Of a stretch of 64,000 nucleotides of DNA, positions 8,606-17,724 are shown piece after piece. Every line of letters begins with the position of its first letter. The first letter of the stretch is position 1. The notes below the pieces were generated by a model that saw only the letters and a list, made by a program, of their open reading frames with translations, was not told where the DNA came from and did not search any database. Where the stretch lies: assembly GCA_029210965.1 (NCBI GenBank), contig JARGFZ010000004.1, forward strand, positions 59,324 through 123,323, given 5' to 3'. Both the position numbers and the translations under genes were made by a program. This DNA comes from a bacterium (GTDB lineage Bacteria > BMS3Abin14).

Positions 8606-10486
8606 ATGAAAAAACAACCTCAGGTTTTCCCCCCTGATCCTGGCTCTCCTGCTCTGGACGGGATTACCTTCCCCCGCTTACGCGGTCCATATTAATCTGG
8701 AAGAGCTCGAAAAGAACGTCGCCGAGTCAGTGGAGAAGTCGCTGAGAAAACTTGGTCTTGTCGCCGAGGACGCACCGCGTACGATCCTGGATAGCATGCA
8801 GGCCAAAGCGGTGGACAGCAGCACCGGCAAGATCCTCTGGAAATACTCACCGGAGGGGTGGGCCATCACTTACTATGACCTTGTTGCAGCCTTTTCAGAC
8901 TTGGTTCTGCTTCGAGAAGACGATCAGCGAGATGGCCTTACTACCCTGGCGGCCATGAATGCTGAGACCGGTAAACAGCAATGGTATGTGCAGTATATAA
9001 ACAAGAAGCGGTCCTTCCAATTCCTCCCGGTCCCCGCGGCTGATACGATCCTGGTCCTGGAAATGGAGAAAAAGAAAGTGAACATGACCGCTCTCACACT
9101 CATGGGCGGTAAGGAGAGGAAAAAGCAGACGTTCAAGGTCCAGAAGGGAGGGCACCCCACACCGCCCCTGGTCACACCGCGGAATGTGTGGAGCTTCTAT
9201 GGTCACGCCATGCGCCTTGACCCGGCCTCAGGAGCGGTTCTGTGGCAAAGAAAGGACATCGTACCCGACAATCTTGCCCCCCCTCCGAAGCTGGAAATGA
9301 ACAAACTCTACATCATCGACAAGGAGAAAACGCTGCATTTCCTCAATCCTGAGACGGGTGAATCGATCCTCACAGCTCCTTTAGACGAAAAATCCCGATA
9401 CACAAACATCTACCCTGCCGGGGACACCCTTTATCTCCGCGGCCAGGATGAGGGCGGCAGCTGGTTCCTGGCCAAACATGACCCGAAGAGCGGCCAGGCC
9501 CTATGGAAGTACAGCAGCACCCAGGCCACGGTGAGCAATCTCATAGAAGACGGCGATCGCCTTTAGTGGCCACCTCCGCGAAGGTGCTGTGCCTCGACAG
9601 CGGGACAGGCAGGGAGATCTTTGCTTCCTCTGTTACCCTCACCGGGCAGTCGTTCCCGGTAAGAATCCGAAAATACGGCAGCAAGGTGATCTACGTTGGG
9701 GAGTTGATGATCGCAGGTTTCGACGCCCAGTCAGGAAAAATTGTTTACAAGGTGGGAATGCCTCCAGTGACCCAGGAGGCTCATCTGGATGCGCTGGACA
9801 ACTGGATATCCGTTTTGCAAAACCGTATCGGAAAGCTTCCCAAGGCCATCTGGTTCGGCGGTGCGGGCGGGGCAAGCGACGCCTTCAGCAGCATGTCGGC
9901 CAACTCCCGGAACCTGTCCAATAACTATTCCTACCAGGCTCGCAATTACCGCCTGAGTGCTGGCACCCCCAATAACCTGGCGGCGGAAAGTAATTCCTGG
10001 AAAGCGGCCAATCTTCAGAACCAGTCACGAATGAACAGTGCATTTGCCAGGGCAGAAGCGCAGTTAAGTTTCTTCTCCGCGATGGAGGGGCTTAAGAACG
10101 CCATGATCTCAAAGTCTGTTACCAGGGACCGTGAGGAGATCGCCAGGCTCAGCCTGATCCGAAACAAGATCCTGGGAGCCTACTCCGCATCAGAGTCAGG
10201 GGACTATGCCTGGCGGTCCCACGTGGAAGGTGACTGGATCGGCCTCAACCTGATACATCTGCCCACCGGCAGGACCACCTTCACGCCCTTTTCTCCCTTT
10301 ATCAAGAATAGGGAAGACGCTCAATATAATGAACGTTCCCTCTGGAACCTGGTGGACCTGGATACAGGTATTGTCTACCACCCGGCCCTGAGGTCAGTTG
10401 AGGAATATTACCAGCCGAAGGTCAAAAAAGAGGGGGTCATCACCTACGGCATCCGCCTGGTGGCGGAGAAGGTTAAGATGAAGTAG
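8606..10486 (+). pseudogene. secreted PQQ-repeat (quinoprotein-like) beta-propeller protein, two frameshifts
   Basis: The protein is spread over two long frames (8730-9566 and 9503-10486). At least seven propeller blades with the AxDxxTGxxxW signature are visible, such as VDSSTGKILWKYS, MNAETGKQQWYV, LDPASGAVLWQR, HDPKSGQALWKYS and LDSGTGREIFAS. If one A is removed from the A6 run at 8609-8614, the ATG at 8606 opens a signal peptide (LRFSPLILALLLWTG, cleavage after AYA). The second break is at CTTTAG, 9560-9565; one extra T would restore reading. The C-terminal 250 residues after the propeller are not recognised. Pyrrolo-quinoline-type repeats here probably serve binding or assembly, as in BamB-like proteins, rather than redox chemistry. 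Confidence 0.65.
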
Positions 10487-10510
10487 GGATTGTCCTTGTC
10501 TGAAATTAAA

Positions 10511-10530
10511 GGCGGCCCTTTCGAGCCGCC
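10511..10530 (+). terminator. hairpin after the PQQ-repeat gene
   Basis: GGCGGC and GCCGCC pair around an 8-nt loop 25 bp after the stop at 10486. There is no clear T-run, so it may act as a 3' stabiliser or a weak terminator. It faces the convergent RelE-type gene. Confidence 0.5.
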
Positions 10531-10582
10531 CCAAGATCAGTACCTGGTGCCAACACCAGATACCCGGACCAGGTACCTGGAA

Positions 10583-10846
10583 CTATTTTTTATACGCTTC
10601 CTTCCTCTTCCTTACACTCACTACCAATACGAGAAGAACATCGTCTCCGACCTGATAAAGGACCCGGTAGTCTCCGACACGAACCCGGAAGATGTCGTCA
10701 GGTCCCTTGAGTTTTCTGCAGCCTGCCGGTCTGGGTTCAGTTGCGAGAGCCTCGATCTTTGTGCTGACCCGGCGCTGGATTTTTAGGGGCAGTGATCCAA
10801 GCTGCCTGACGGCCGTGGAAGCAAATTCGAGCCGGTAGGTGGCCAC
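10583..10846 (-). CDS. RelE/ParE-type mRNA interferase toxin
   Basis: 87 residues, the standard length for RelE-superfamily toxins. MATYRLEFASTAVRQLGSLP, then the basic core KLKGPDDIFRVRVGDYRVLY and the C-terminal RKRKEAYKK are typical of the RelE fold, in which Lys/Arg and a C-terminal Tyr support ribosome-dependent mRNA cleavage. Translation starts at a GTG (10846); an in-frame TGA lies just upstream. It follows the Phd-type antitoxin gene by 8 bp, the classical antitoxin-first order. The pair sits between two decayed genes. Confidence 0.9.
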   Translation of the reverse strand: MATYRLEFASTAVRQLGSLPLKIQRRVSTKIEALATEPRPAGCRKLKGPDDIFRVRVGDYRVLYQVGDDVLLVLVVSVRKRKEAYKK

Positions 10847-10854
10847 AGATCAGC

Positions 10855-11151
10855 CTAAAGCCCGAGGTCTTTCTTGACCTTTTCCCAGGGAATGGTCCCC
10901 TCCTTTTCAGCCTCAGCCAGTGCGGCGCGCGCTTCTTCCAGATCCATCCTGTCCTCCAGTTCTTCGAGGAACTTCAAGTCCTCCACGGGAACAAGGGCAG
11001 CGATCTCCTTTCCATGCCGCTTTATGATTATGCGCTCTTTCCCATAGGAAACCCGGTTCAGTGTGTCGGACAATCCCTCCCTGGCAACACTGGTGTCGAT
11101 GGCTTCATGGACGTAAGGCTTTCCACCCTTCCTGTTTTTTTCTTCTTTCAT
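10855..11151 (-). CDS. Phd/YefM-type antitoxin
   Basis: 98 residues from the ATG at 11151, chosen over the upstream in-frame ATG at 11214 because GGGAGA lies directly before it. The middle contains TLNRVSYGKERIIIKRHGKEIAALVPVEDL, the DNA-binding core of Phd/YefM antitoxins (described in pieces: TLNRVSYGKERIII, KRHGKEIAAL). The acidic C-terminus (EEARAALAEAEKEGTIPWEK) would wrap and neutralise the toxin. Such antitoxins repress their own operon together with the toxin; an operator was not identified with confidence. Confidence 0.88.
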   Translation of the reverse strand: MKEEKNRKGGKPYVHEAIDTSVAREGLSDTLNRVSYGKERIIIKRHGKEIAALVPVEDLKFLEELEDRMDLEEARAALAEAEKEGTIPWEKVKKDLGL

Positions 11152-11230
11152 TTGTTCTCCCGGATATTTTGCCCAATTTGTACTAATATTACCAAACGAA
11201 CAGTTTTCAGTCAATATTTACGCAATAAAG

Positions 11231-11252
11231 AAGGCGGCCCGAAGGCCGCCTT
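11231..11252 (-). terminator. hairpin between the toxin-antitoxin promoter and the large pseudogene
   Basis: AAGGCGGCC and GGCCGCCTT form a perfect 9-bp stem with a CGAA tetraloop, just after the stop of the large minus-strand pseudogene at 11267. CGAA loops are unusually stable. It is followed on the plus strand by TACCTGTTACCTGGTGCCAA, related to the TACCTGGTGCCAACACC after the hairpin at 10511, so the two hairpin regions flanking the toxin-antitoxin pair are similar. Confidence 0.6.
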
Positions 11253-11266
11253 AATAGCAGTACCTG

Positions 11267-14200
11267 TTACCTGGTGCCAACCCCTTCGGGCAGTCTCCAT
11301 TTGATATCGTAAGCTTGTCTGCCGGGGCTCACCGGAAGAGTGAGCTTATCCCCTTCGGGGCGAATGGGCTGCAGGGCGCCGTCGATGGTGATCCCGGTCA
11401 GCTCCGCACCCTCGGGGAGACCAAGGATATGCTGACCACCCAGACTGCTCCTGGCAACGAAACTTAAGGTGACGTCAGTGGCGTGTTTCCCGGGTTTTAA
11501 CAGGTATTGACTCGTATCGATGGTAAAAGTGCTGCCGAACACACCCTCCGGACGGGTTATTCTGAGCTTCACCGATTCTCCCGGCCAGGAACGCCAGACC
11601 GGAGCCCAGACCCCTCTCGGATCCGCCCTGTGGACCACGTTGATACCTTCCGTCTGCTCCATATTCCATATGGGGCTGACCTCCGCACGCCAGGCCTCGA
11701 CCCACCCGGTTGTGTCGGGGGCCACCAGATCGACATTTTCGGCCTCCTCGAGGGCAGATTCCCAGGTCATGGAACTCTGGGCAGGTCCCATGTTCACCAG
11801 GATTTTGCCGTCCTTGACCCGAACGCCATCTGTGATCACCGATTCCCCGCTTAAAAGAGGCACCTCCAGGACCACCGCCGTACCAGGGGGAGAAATTCGG
11901 TGCACCCTGGTCAGGGCACGCCATTCAAGGCCGAGAAACAGGGATCTGTCCACCAGGACAAAGGGCGGCAGCGCCTCTGCCTCAAGAGACGGCATATCCG
12001 ATGTTGTCTCTTGTTTGATGCGGGTGAGTTGGAGCTGTTTGTCCGCCGCTCCGTTTTCGTGCACATCCTCCAGGGCCCAGCCTTTCACTTTGGCATCCAC
12101 ACGGTGCACCGGCAGGTTCAGGGGGATGAGCACCGTACTGCGGCCCGGGAGATGGCCTTCCAGAAGCACCTGGTGGATACCCTTTTCAAGGTTTACCCAC
12201 AAAACGCCGTCACTGCTTCGTGACAGCGCACGGACCGGTTTGCCGTCCACAAGTAACGTCTGGGGCAGCCACTGTTCCGCGGTACACGGCAGGGGCACAG
12301 CCACCTCCTCCATGACGTGCACTTCCAGGCGCAGTCTGAGCATCCCGGGATCGGCATCAAGCCTCAAGCGGCTTGTCTGGGCACAATCCGGGAGGCACTC
12401 GGGGGGTTCGAGGAGCCTGGTCTGCAGTTCCTGCAGCAGTTCGGTAGACGGAAACTCATTAGCGATAGCGGGAGAGGGAGAGGGAGAGGGAATGAGAAGT
12501 GCTGAAGATACAAGTGCTGAAGAGATAAGTGTTGAAAAAACAGTGCCAAGTGCTGAAGTCGAAGTGCGCAGGGCGGGCAAGCGTATCCCCGCGAGGAGAA
12601 GTCCTAAAAGCCCCACGAGGATGACGCGCACCACCTTGACCACGGAGTTAGCCCATGGTGGCAGGTAATAAATACTTACTTCCTGGCCGCGGCTCACAGG
12701 TCCGTTCCAGGAAAGGTTGACGCTGTCCCAGTACCAACCCGGCAGCCCCGGACCGGTCTGGACCAGGGCACCCTCATCGATACTCTGCAGCATGGTGTTG
12801 CTCGGGAGGCTGAACAGGTCGGAGCTCCGGTAGGATCTGGATTTATCTAAAGCCTGCCGGGTGGGAGCCAGCTCCGGCAATTGGCGAGCCAGGTTTTGGT
12901 CATATTCCGGCTCCTCCGTTGCACGCATTTCCTGTACTTCATCATAGAACTCACCACTAACCTGAACGTTGGGATCGTAGCGCTGGACTGTGGATGCACT
13001 TTTAGCCATACCGAACATGGGCAGGACACCCATATTCTCAAGCTGCGGGTAAACGGCCGTTCTCACCTGGTCCACGGCGAAGGGGATGAACATGAGAATG
13101 AGCAGGAAAAAGGCCAGGGCACGGTAGTTTTTGGCGGCTTTTTTCAGACGGCCCTCCGGGAGGTACCTGAGCAGGGCCACGGCGACGAGGATGTGCAGCC
13201 AGATCGTGCGGGGCGCGAAAGTCGTTTGCCAGGACAGGGCCCGCAGACAAGGGCTATTGCCCCTGTCTGCGGGCCCAGCAGGCGGAAGGACGCTATGAAG
13301 ATGATCAGGAGGAGGAACAGGTCCAGCAGGGTCCAGTTCTACAGCCAGGTTCGGGGACGGTTGTCCACGCCGGTGACAGCCAGTACCTCCCACCCCGGAG
13401 GCATGTTTATCTTTGCCGAAGCGGAGGTAAAGTCGTGGTCCCAGCCGGTGGCTTTGAGCCGGGAGATCTTTCCCTCCACGCGGCTGGCGGCTACGGTCTT
13501 TATCTGCCCGAGCCACACCTCCACACCTTTGGTGTCGGTCCCTTTCCTGGTAGTGATGAGCATATCTTCGCCGGACACGTTGACGCGGCCAAGGAGCAGA
13601 CTTTCAGATGCCTCCAGCCGATGGGTGCGGGACATGGTTCCCTGGATGACATCCTGGACCGTGTAACCTCTGTTGTCGAAATCGAGCCACAACTCCCGTT
13701 TGATGGAGATCTGATCCATGGCCGGGTCCGCGTCGCCCTGACCAACAAGTTTCAGGGACAGGGCTTTTCCCGATTTTACCAGGAAGGCCGGTAACTCACG
13801 CCAGCCCTCGGGCAAGGTGGTCTGCCTCGGATCCACAGCCGGAAGACCACCTGGCTCGACGAGCCGAAGGTCAGTGTGTGCCGCAAAGACCCACACCTCT
13901 TCGGACGGTCAGGGCGCCTTGACCTCGGGTACAGGGAGTACCTCAACGGCGCCGGTAGATCGGGCTGCCACCTCTACCACCCAGTGCCCCGGGCGTACCT
14001 GCAGGCGCAGAGAACCGTCGTTTTCCAGCCTGGCGGTGATGGGGCTTGTAAGCTTCACAGGGATAAATAGCTCGCCTTCACTTTGGACAGGCAGCACAGG
14101 ACCAATGACCACCTCTCTCTGCCGGCCTGCCACGTCGATCTCCATGCGTGTGATCATCTGCATGGGAACCATATCCTCCACACGGCGGTAGACCTGGAGC

Positions 14201-14749
14201 TCCAGACGGTCCTCGGCCGAGACTGCTTCACTGCTATGGTCCTTGAGCCATAACCTGTTCGTGCGAAAATCCGGGAAGGTCACTTCGGTGCCGTCGAAAG
14301 TCAGGCGCACCAGTCCGCTGGCCGGGGGGACCGGAAGGGATTCGGGCAGCCGCTCTCAAGTAAACTCTCCGCGGATACTGTACTGCCCGGTGGGGAGCAA
14401 AAGAGCCGGGCGGCCCTGGTTCAGGGTCACAGTATGGGGGGTACCTTTCACGCTGACCTTCTGGGGCCATGATTTTGGTCCACCCGGGAGGGATACCCAG
14501 GACTCGGCGTAGAGCGTAACGTTCAGGTCGAACCTGCCGCCTGCCCCGTCAAGATCCAGTAAAAGCTCGGTGGGCCAGTAGCACCTGTGGTCGTTCCCGT
14601 TGTTGAAAACGGGAGGACACACATTCTCCTCCTCGTTGTGAAGGACCCAGCCCTCCCAGGGTTTAAGGGATTCCGGGATATCGGCGGCAAGGCAGGGTAC
14701 GGAAATGAGGAACAAAAAGCAGCAGTGCGGCGAACAGGCTTCTGGACAT
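11267..14749 (-). pseudogene. large secreted/membrane protein of unknown function, broken by nonsense codons and frameshifts
   Basis: One ancestral reading frame of about 1,160 codons can be followed. It starts at the ATG 14749 (GGAGG site), MSRSLFAALLLF, shifts frame at the T5/A5 run near 14715, then reads SVPCLAADIPESLKPWEGWV. It meets in-frame TGA at 14356-14358 (EFT-stop-ERLPESL), TGA at 13909-13911 (VKAP-stop-PSEEVW) and TAG at 13339-13341 (RTWL-stop-NWTLLD), then a frameshift near 13240-13260 and continues to 11267. The middle has two or three membrane helices; flanking parts are beta-rich extracytoplasmic domains. Two stops fall where Trp would fit. I do not recognise the family. Confidence 0.7.
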
Positions 14750-15003
14750 CTTCTTCCCCCTCCAGACTATGTTAATGATCCAATAGTTCAGGTAAACGGT
14801 TTGTGGAAACCGGTTGGAAAGTTTCACTATATTAAACGGAACGGGCAGACGACCGCAATCAGGGCAGTGCAAGTATGATATGTCTGTTACACACCTATGA
14901 GGATGGTTATTCCTTATCCCTTATCCCTCATCCCCTTCTTTGTAACAACTCTGCCTTATACTTGTCTTAACAGGATAAGGGGAGTGCGGAGGAGGTAAAA
15001 GTT

Positions 15004-15555
15004 ATGGATAAACTGATTATAAGGTCCCTTATTGCGGCAGCACTGGCCGTGCTGCTTATATCAATCACCGGAGGCTCTGTTTACGCTACCGGTTATGACG
15101 AACATGACCAGAGCGGCCAGCCGGAGTACCTTTACAATATCGAAGGCACCGGATCCTATTTTCTGCCTGGCACTGATGAAGATATCTTCTTTAATCTGGG
15201 CAAGTGGTACCGGAATTCAGGAGGCTCCTGGTCAATGAGCGGTAACTTTGACGGCCCGTGGAGCGGTATTATGACCAAAAGCGTTCCCGCGGCCCTGGCA
15301 GACCTGCCCTCCGATTTCAGGACGACGCGCAGACTTGGGATGATCCCCTACCGATACGTTATCGGCCCCGACAAATGGGATGACAATGACGTTTACAGGT
15401 ATTACCGGGGCGAATACTATAGAGACTACGAGCGGCACGGTTACCGGCGGCAGTGGCATCCCAGGGGCAAATTCTGGTTCTTCGTAGCCCCCGATTTTCA
15501 CGATGACGACTGGGGAGACGACAACCACCGTCGGCGGCGCAAGGGAAGGTATTAA
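15004..15555 (+). CDS. secreted protein with aromatic/charged repeats, unknown function
   Basis: 183 residues with an excellent GGAGGAGGT site before the ATG. A signal peptide spans about residues 1-29 (IAAALAVLLISITGGSVYA). The mature part contains a YXWGXW-like segment: GKWYRNSGGSWSMSGNFDGP followed by VPAALADLPSDFR, a pattern seen in small periplasmic proteins with WY...W...GPW motifs and a PPAL(R/A)xLP motif. The C-terminus is strongly charged, with YRYYRGEYYRDYERHGYRRQ and a DDDWGDDNHRRRRK tail. It is likely periplasmic or cell-surface; no enzymatic motif is visible. Confidence 0.8.
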   Translation: MDKLIIRSLIAAALAVLLISITGGSVYATGYDEHDQSGQPEYLYNIEGTGSYFLPGTDEDIFFNLGKWYRNSGGSWSMSGNFDGPWSGIMTKSVPAALADLPSDFRTTRRLGMIPYRYVIGPDKWDDNDVYRYYRGEYYRDYERHGYRRQWHPRGKFWFFVAPDFHDDDWGDDNHRRRRKGRY

Positions 15556-15612
15556 ACTTAAGGGACAAGGCTCAAGATACAAGGGACAGGAAAGCTCATT
15601 GCCCTTTCCCTT

Positions 15613-15945
15613 TTACCTTGTCCCCTTTCCCAGGTCGCTGCCCGAAGTATACAGCCCGGCTATTACTTGACGAAAGGCGGCCACCGAGGGGACGTTGGCG
15701 AGTCTCCCGGACTCGTCTTCATAGACCCGTCATGAGAACCCGTCGATGTCAGAGGGGAAGGGATCAACACCGTTTATGAGGATGGTGGGAGAACCCTTCA
15801 GATCCAGCCTTGTGGCTTCATCGTCCCCGATACGATGGTAGCTTACATCAGCCTCGACACCTTCAGCCTGCAGCGCCTCATTGAGGTTCTGCCTGAGGGC
15901 AACATCCGAAGTGCATCCCATGGAAAAATAGCAGTCGATTTTCAT
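15613..15945 (-). CDS. putative selenocysteine-containing thioredoxin-like protein (in-frame TGA at 15730-15732)
   Basis: A conventional reading stops at TGA 15730, giving a truncated 71-residue protein from the ATG at 15945 (GGAGGTG upstream). If the TGA is read through as Sec, the protein has 110 residues ending at TAA 15613. N-terminal MKIDCYFSMGCTSDVAL (Cys5, Cys11), then LKGSPTILINGVDPFP, matches small thioredoxin-fold proteins. These families end with a conserved CRVY motif; here it reads GFS-U-RVYEDESG, so the TGA replaces the conserved Cys. Directly downstream is a perfect SECIS-like hairpin. The residues after the TGA (NVPSVAAFRQVIAGL) keep the family pattern, which argues against random decay. 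A nonsense mutation remains possible. Confidence 0.72.
15699..15732 (-). promoter_or_regulatory. putative bacterial SECIS element downstream of the in-frame TGA
   Basis: In the sense direction the TGA (15732-15730) is followed by 14 nt, then CGAGTC, the pentaloop CGGGA and GACTCG: a perfect 6-bp stem with G at loop position 2, about 22 nt after the TGA. This fits the published general rule for bacterial SECIS elements (a hairpin 16-37 nt after the UGA with a G near the start of the loop). The hairpin lies inside the coding sequence, as expected for SelB-dependent recoding. Confidence 0.65.
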
Positions 15946-16054
15946 CCTGTTTTCCACACCTCCATTTTCATTGTCTCTGTTTTACCTGCCTACCCCCTAT
16001 TCACGATTTCAAACCCTTCGATTGTTCAACCATCGATATTCCCCTATAATCCGG

Positions 16055-16816
16055 ATGATGAACAGCATAAAACAGCAAGATCGGGAACCTGCCAACAGCA
16101 ATGGCGCTCCCCAGGCCCGGGAGGACCGGCTTCGGCGGCACATCTTCCTTGGGCTGCTGCTCATTGCGGTAATTATCCTCACCTACATTTTACTTCACCG
16201 CACAGGAACCGTATCCCTGTTCATGGACAGCAAAAAACTCCACGCTGTGATTGAAAGAGCGGGTAGTATGGGACCCCTGGTCATCATCTGCTTTTTCATG
16301 ATCGCCGTTGTGATCAATCCGCTTCCCAGCGCTCCTATCGCTCTTGCTGCCGGTTTTGCCTACGGACACACCTGGGGGACGCTTTACGTCGTCATCGGTT
16401 CTGTGAGCGGCGCCTTTATTTCCTTTATAATTGCCCGGCTTCTCGGTCATGACATCCTCTACAGGTGGTTCGGGGAAAAGCTGAAGGTGGGCCTTCTCGG
16501 CTCCCAGATGGGGCTTATGGGGATGATTCTTGTTTTCCGGCTGCTGCCCTTCATCTCCTTTGATATTGTCAGTTACGCGGCAGGACTTACCTCCATTACA
16601 TGGTGGCGGTTCCTTTTTGCCACAACCGTGGGGATCATCCCGACCAGTTTCGTGCTTGCCCATTTCGGCAGCATTATGAGCACCAAGGACCCGGGACACA
16701 TCGGCCTCACCGTGCTGCTCCTGGGGTTCATGACCGTCATTCCCGTGGCTGTTAAGTTGTTCCTGAACAGAAGGCGACGGAACGCAGACGATCCGCCTGA
16801 CACGAAGACCCGGTGA
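16055..16816 (+). CDS. TVP38/TMEM64 family (SNARE-associated/DedA-like) membrane protein
   Basis: 253 residues from the ATG at 16055 (MNSIKQQDREP); the frame is open upstream to 15971 but that part covers the start region of the divergent gene. About six membrane segments. The core FRLLPFISFDIVSYAAGLTS and the preceding GFAYGHTWGTLYVVIGSVSGA are the signature of the VTT/SNARE_assoc domain, whose members are thought to act as lipid scramblases or proton-coupled transporters. It ends with a basic cytosolic tail. It is divergent from the putative selenoprotein with about 110 bp between them. Confidence 0.88.
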   Translation: MMNSIKQQDREPANSNGAPQAREDRLRRHIFLGLLLIAVIILTYILLHRTGTVSLFMDSKKLHAVIERAGSMGPLVIICFFMIAVVINPLPSAPIALAAGFAYGHTWGTLYVVIGSVSGAFISFIIARLLGHDILYRWFGEKLKVGLLGSQMGLMGMILVFRLLPFISFDIVSYAAGLTSITWWRFLFATTVGIIPTSFVLAHFGSIMSTKDPGHIGLTVLLLGFMTVIPVAVKLFLNRRRRNADDPPDTKTR

Positions 16817-16875
16817 CACGGGGTGGATTGAAATTCATATGACACGGGGATGCGGAGACGCGGGGACACGGAGTA
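16816..16875. repeat. long inverted intergenic repeat, copy A
   Basis: This block (GACACGGGG units around GGTGGATTGAAATTCATATG) is the reverse complement, with few mismatches, of 25138-25196. It follows the TVP38 stop directly. The two copies are 8.3 kb apart and flank the copper region. Confidence 0.65.
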
Positions 16876-16926
16876 AAACCTTTAACAAGTTAGGTTTAAC
16901 CTGCGAATATTAAATAATCCAGGGGA

Positions 16927-16954
16927 TTGACTCTCAGATTATATTTGCTATATT
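16927..16954 (+). promoter_or_regulatory. sigma70-type promoter of the DUF2892 gene
   Basis: TTGACT, a 16-bp spacer and TATATT, in a strongly AT-rich stretch that contrasts with the surrounding DNA; the gene start is 73 bp downstream. Confidence 0.4.
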
Positions 16955-17026
16955 CGTTTTTTAGATTATAATAGTTAAATAATAAAGTGTGATTTAAACA
17001 TAAACCTGAACCTTGAGGAGTAAAAA

Positions 17027-17230
17027 ATGAATATCGATCGGATCGTAATGGCTTTCGCGGGAACCGTAATCACTACCAGCCTTGTCCTCGGCTACGCGGT
17101 TCACCCGTACTGGTTGCTCATGGCGGCGTTTGTCGGACTTAATATGTTCCAGGCGGCATTTACCGGGTTCTGCCCACTGGCCATCGTGCTGAAAAAGGTG
17201 GGCGCAACACCTGGCTGCGCCTTCAAATAA
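17027..17230 (+). CDS. DUF2892 inner-membrane protein
   Basis: 67 residues with two membrane helices. The pattern MNIDRIVMAFAGTVITTSLV, then HPYWLLMAAFVGLNMFQAAFTGFCPL is the complete DUF2892 domain, found alone or fused to rhodanese domains (YgaP-like). The conserved FTGFCPL motif with one Cys is present. A GAGGAG site precedes the ATG. These proteins often neighbour sulfur-transfer genes; here the neighbours are a broken metalloprotease-like gene and the copper region. Confidence 0.88.
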   Translation: MNIDRIVMAFAGTVITTSLVLGYAVHPYWLLMAAFVGLNMFQAAFTGFCPLAIVLKKVGATPGCAFK

Positions 17231-17349
17231 CCTGAAGGCATGAGGCATATTATTTCCGAACCGGTTGTCCACAGACTCCGTTTGGGGGTTATAAGGAGCC
17301 AGCCAGGATTTTCCATGTAAAAGCCTGGTGGTTAGCGTAAATTGTAAAC

Positions 17350-17711
17350 ATGAAACCTGTTCTGACCAGAGAGCTTAAGACATGGTACGGGCTTTCTCTG
17401 ACACTGCGCTTTTACGGCGCGCACTGGGCCTCCGTCGGTCCCCTGCCTCCCCATCCCCAACTGGTTAATATGCTCCTGCGCATGGGGCTTCCAAAGGGGA
17501 CTCTATCCACTTGCAGATCCTTCACGAACTGGGGCATCTCCAATCGCTGCCTTTGATGGTTCTGGCCGGCGCCCTGCTGTTCCCGTTCTCCCCACCCCTG
17601 CTGCCGGCCCTGGCCGGCAGCTTCGTCCTCTGGGAGATCTTGTCGGAAGCCTATGTCATTTACCGGAAGGGCAGGAACTATTTTCGCATCTACGGTCTCG
17701 GCCCGGGTTGA
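17350..17711 (+). pseudogene. small membrane protein with HELGH motif, frameshifted
   Basis: The first frame reads MKPVLTRELKTWYGLSLTLR and loses its register at the AAAGGGG run near 17497. Adding one G restores DSIHLQILHELGHLQSLPLM and then about 40 hydrophobic residues and YVIYRKGRNYFRIYGLGPG to a stop at 17711. The HELGH sequence is an HExxH zinc-site motif adjoining a membrane segment, so an M48/M50-like or related small membrane metalloprotein is possible. The single indel in a homopolymer could be a sequencing error. Confidence 0.5.
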
Positions 17712-17724
17712 CGAGAGCCGGTTT

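Noticed and set aside
13909..14358. In-frame TGA codons in the large pseudogene as selenocysteine
   Set aside because: No conserved Cys context and no SECIS-like hairpin after either TGA; a TAG in the same gene points to decay.
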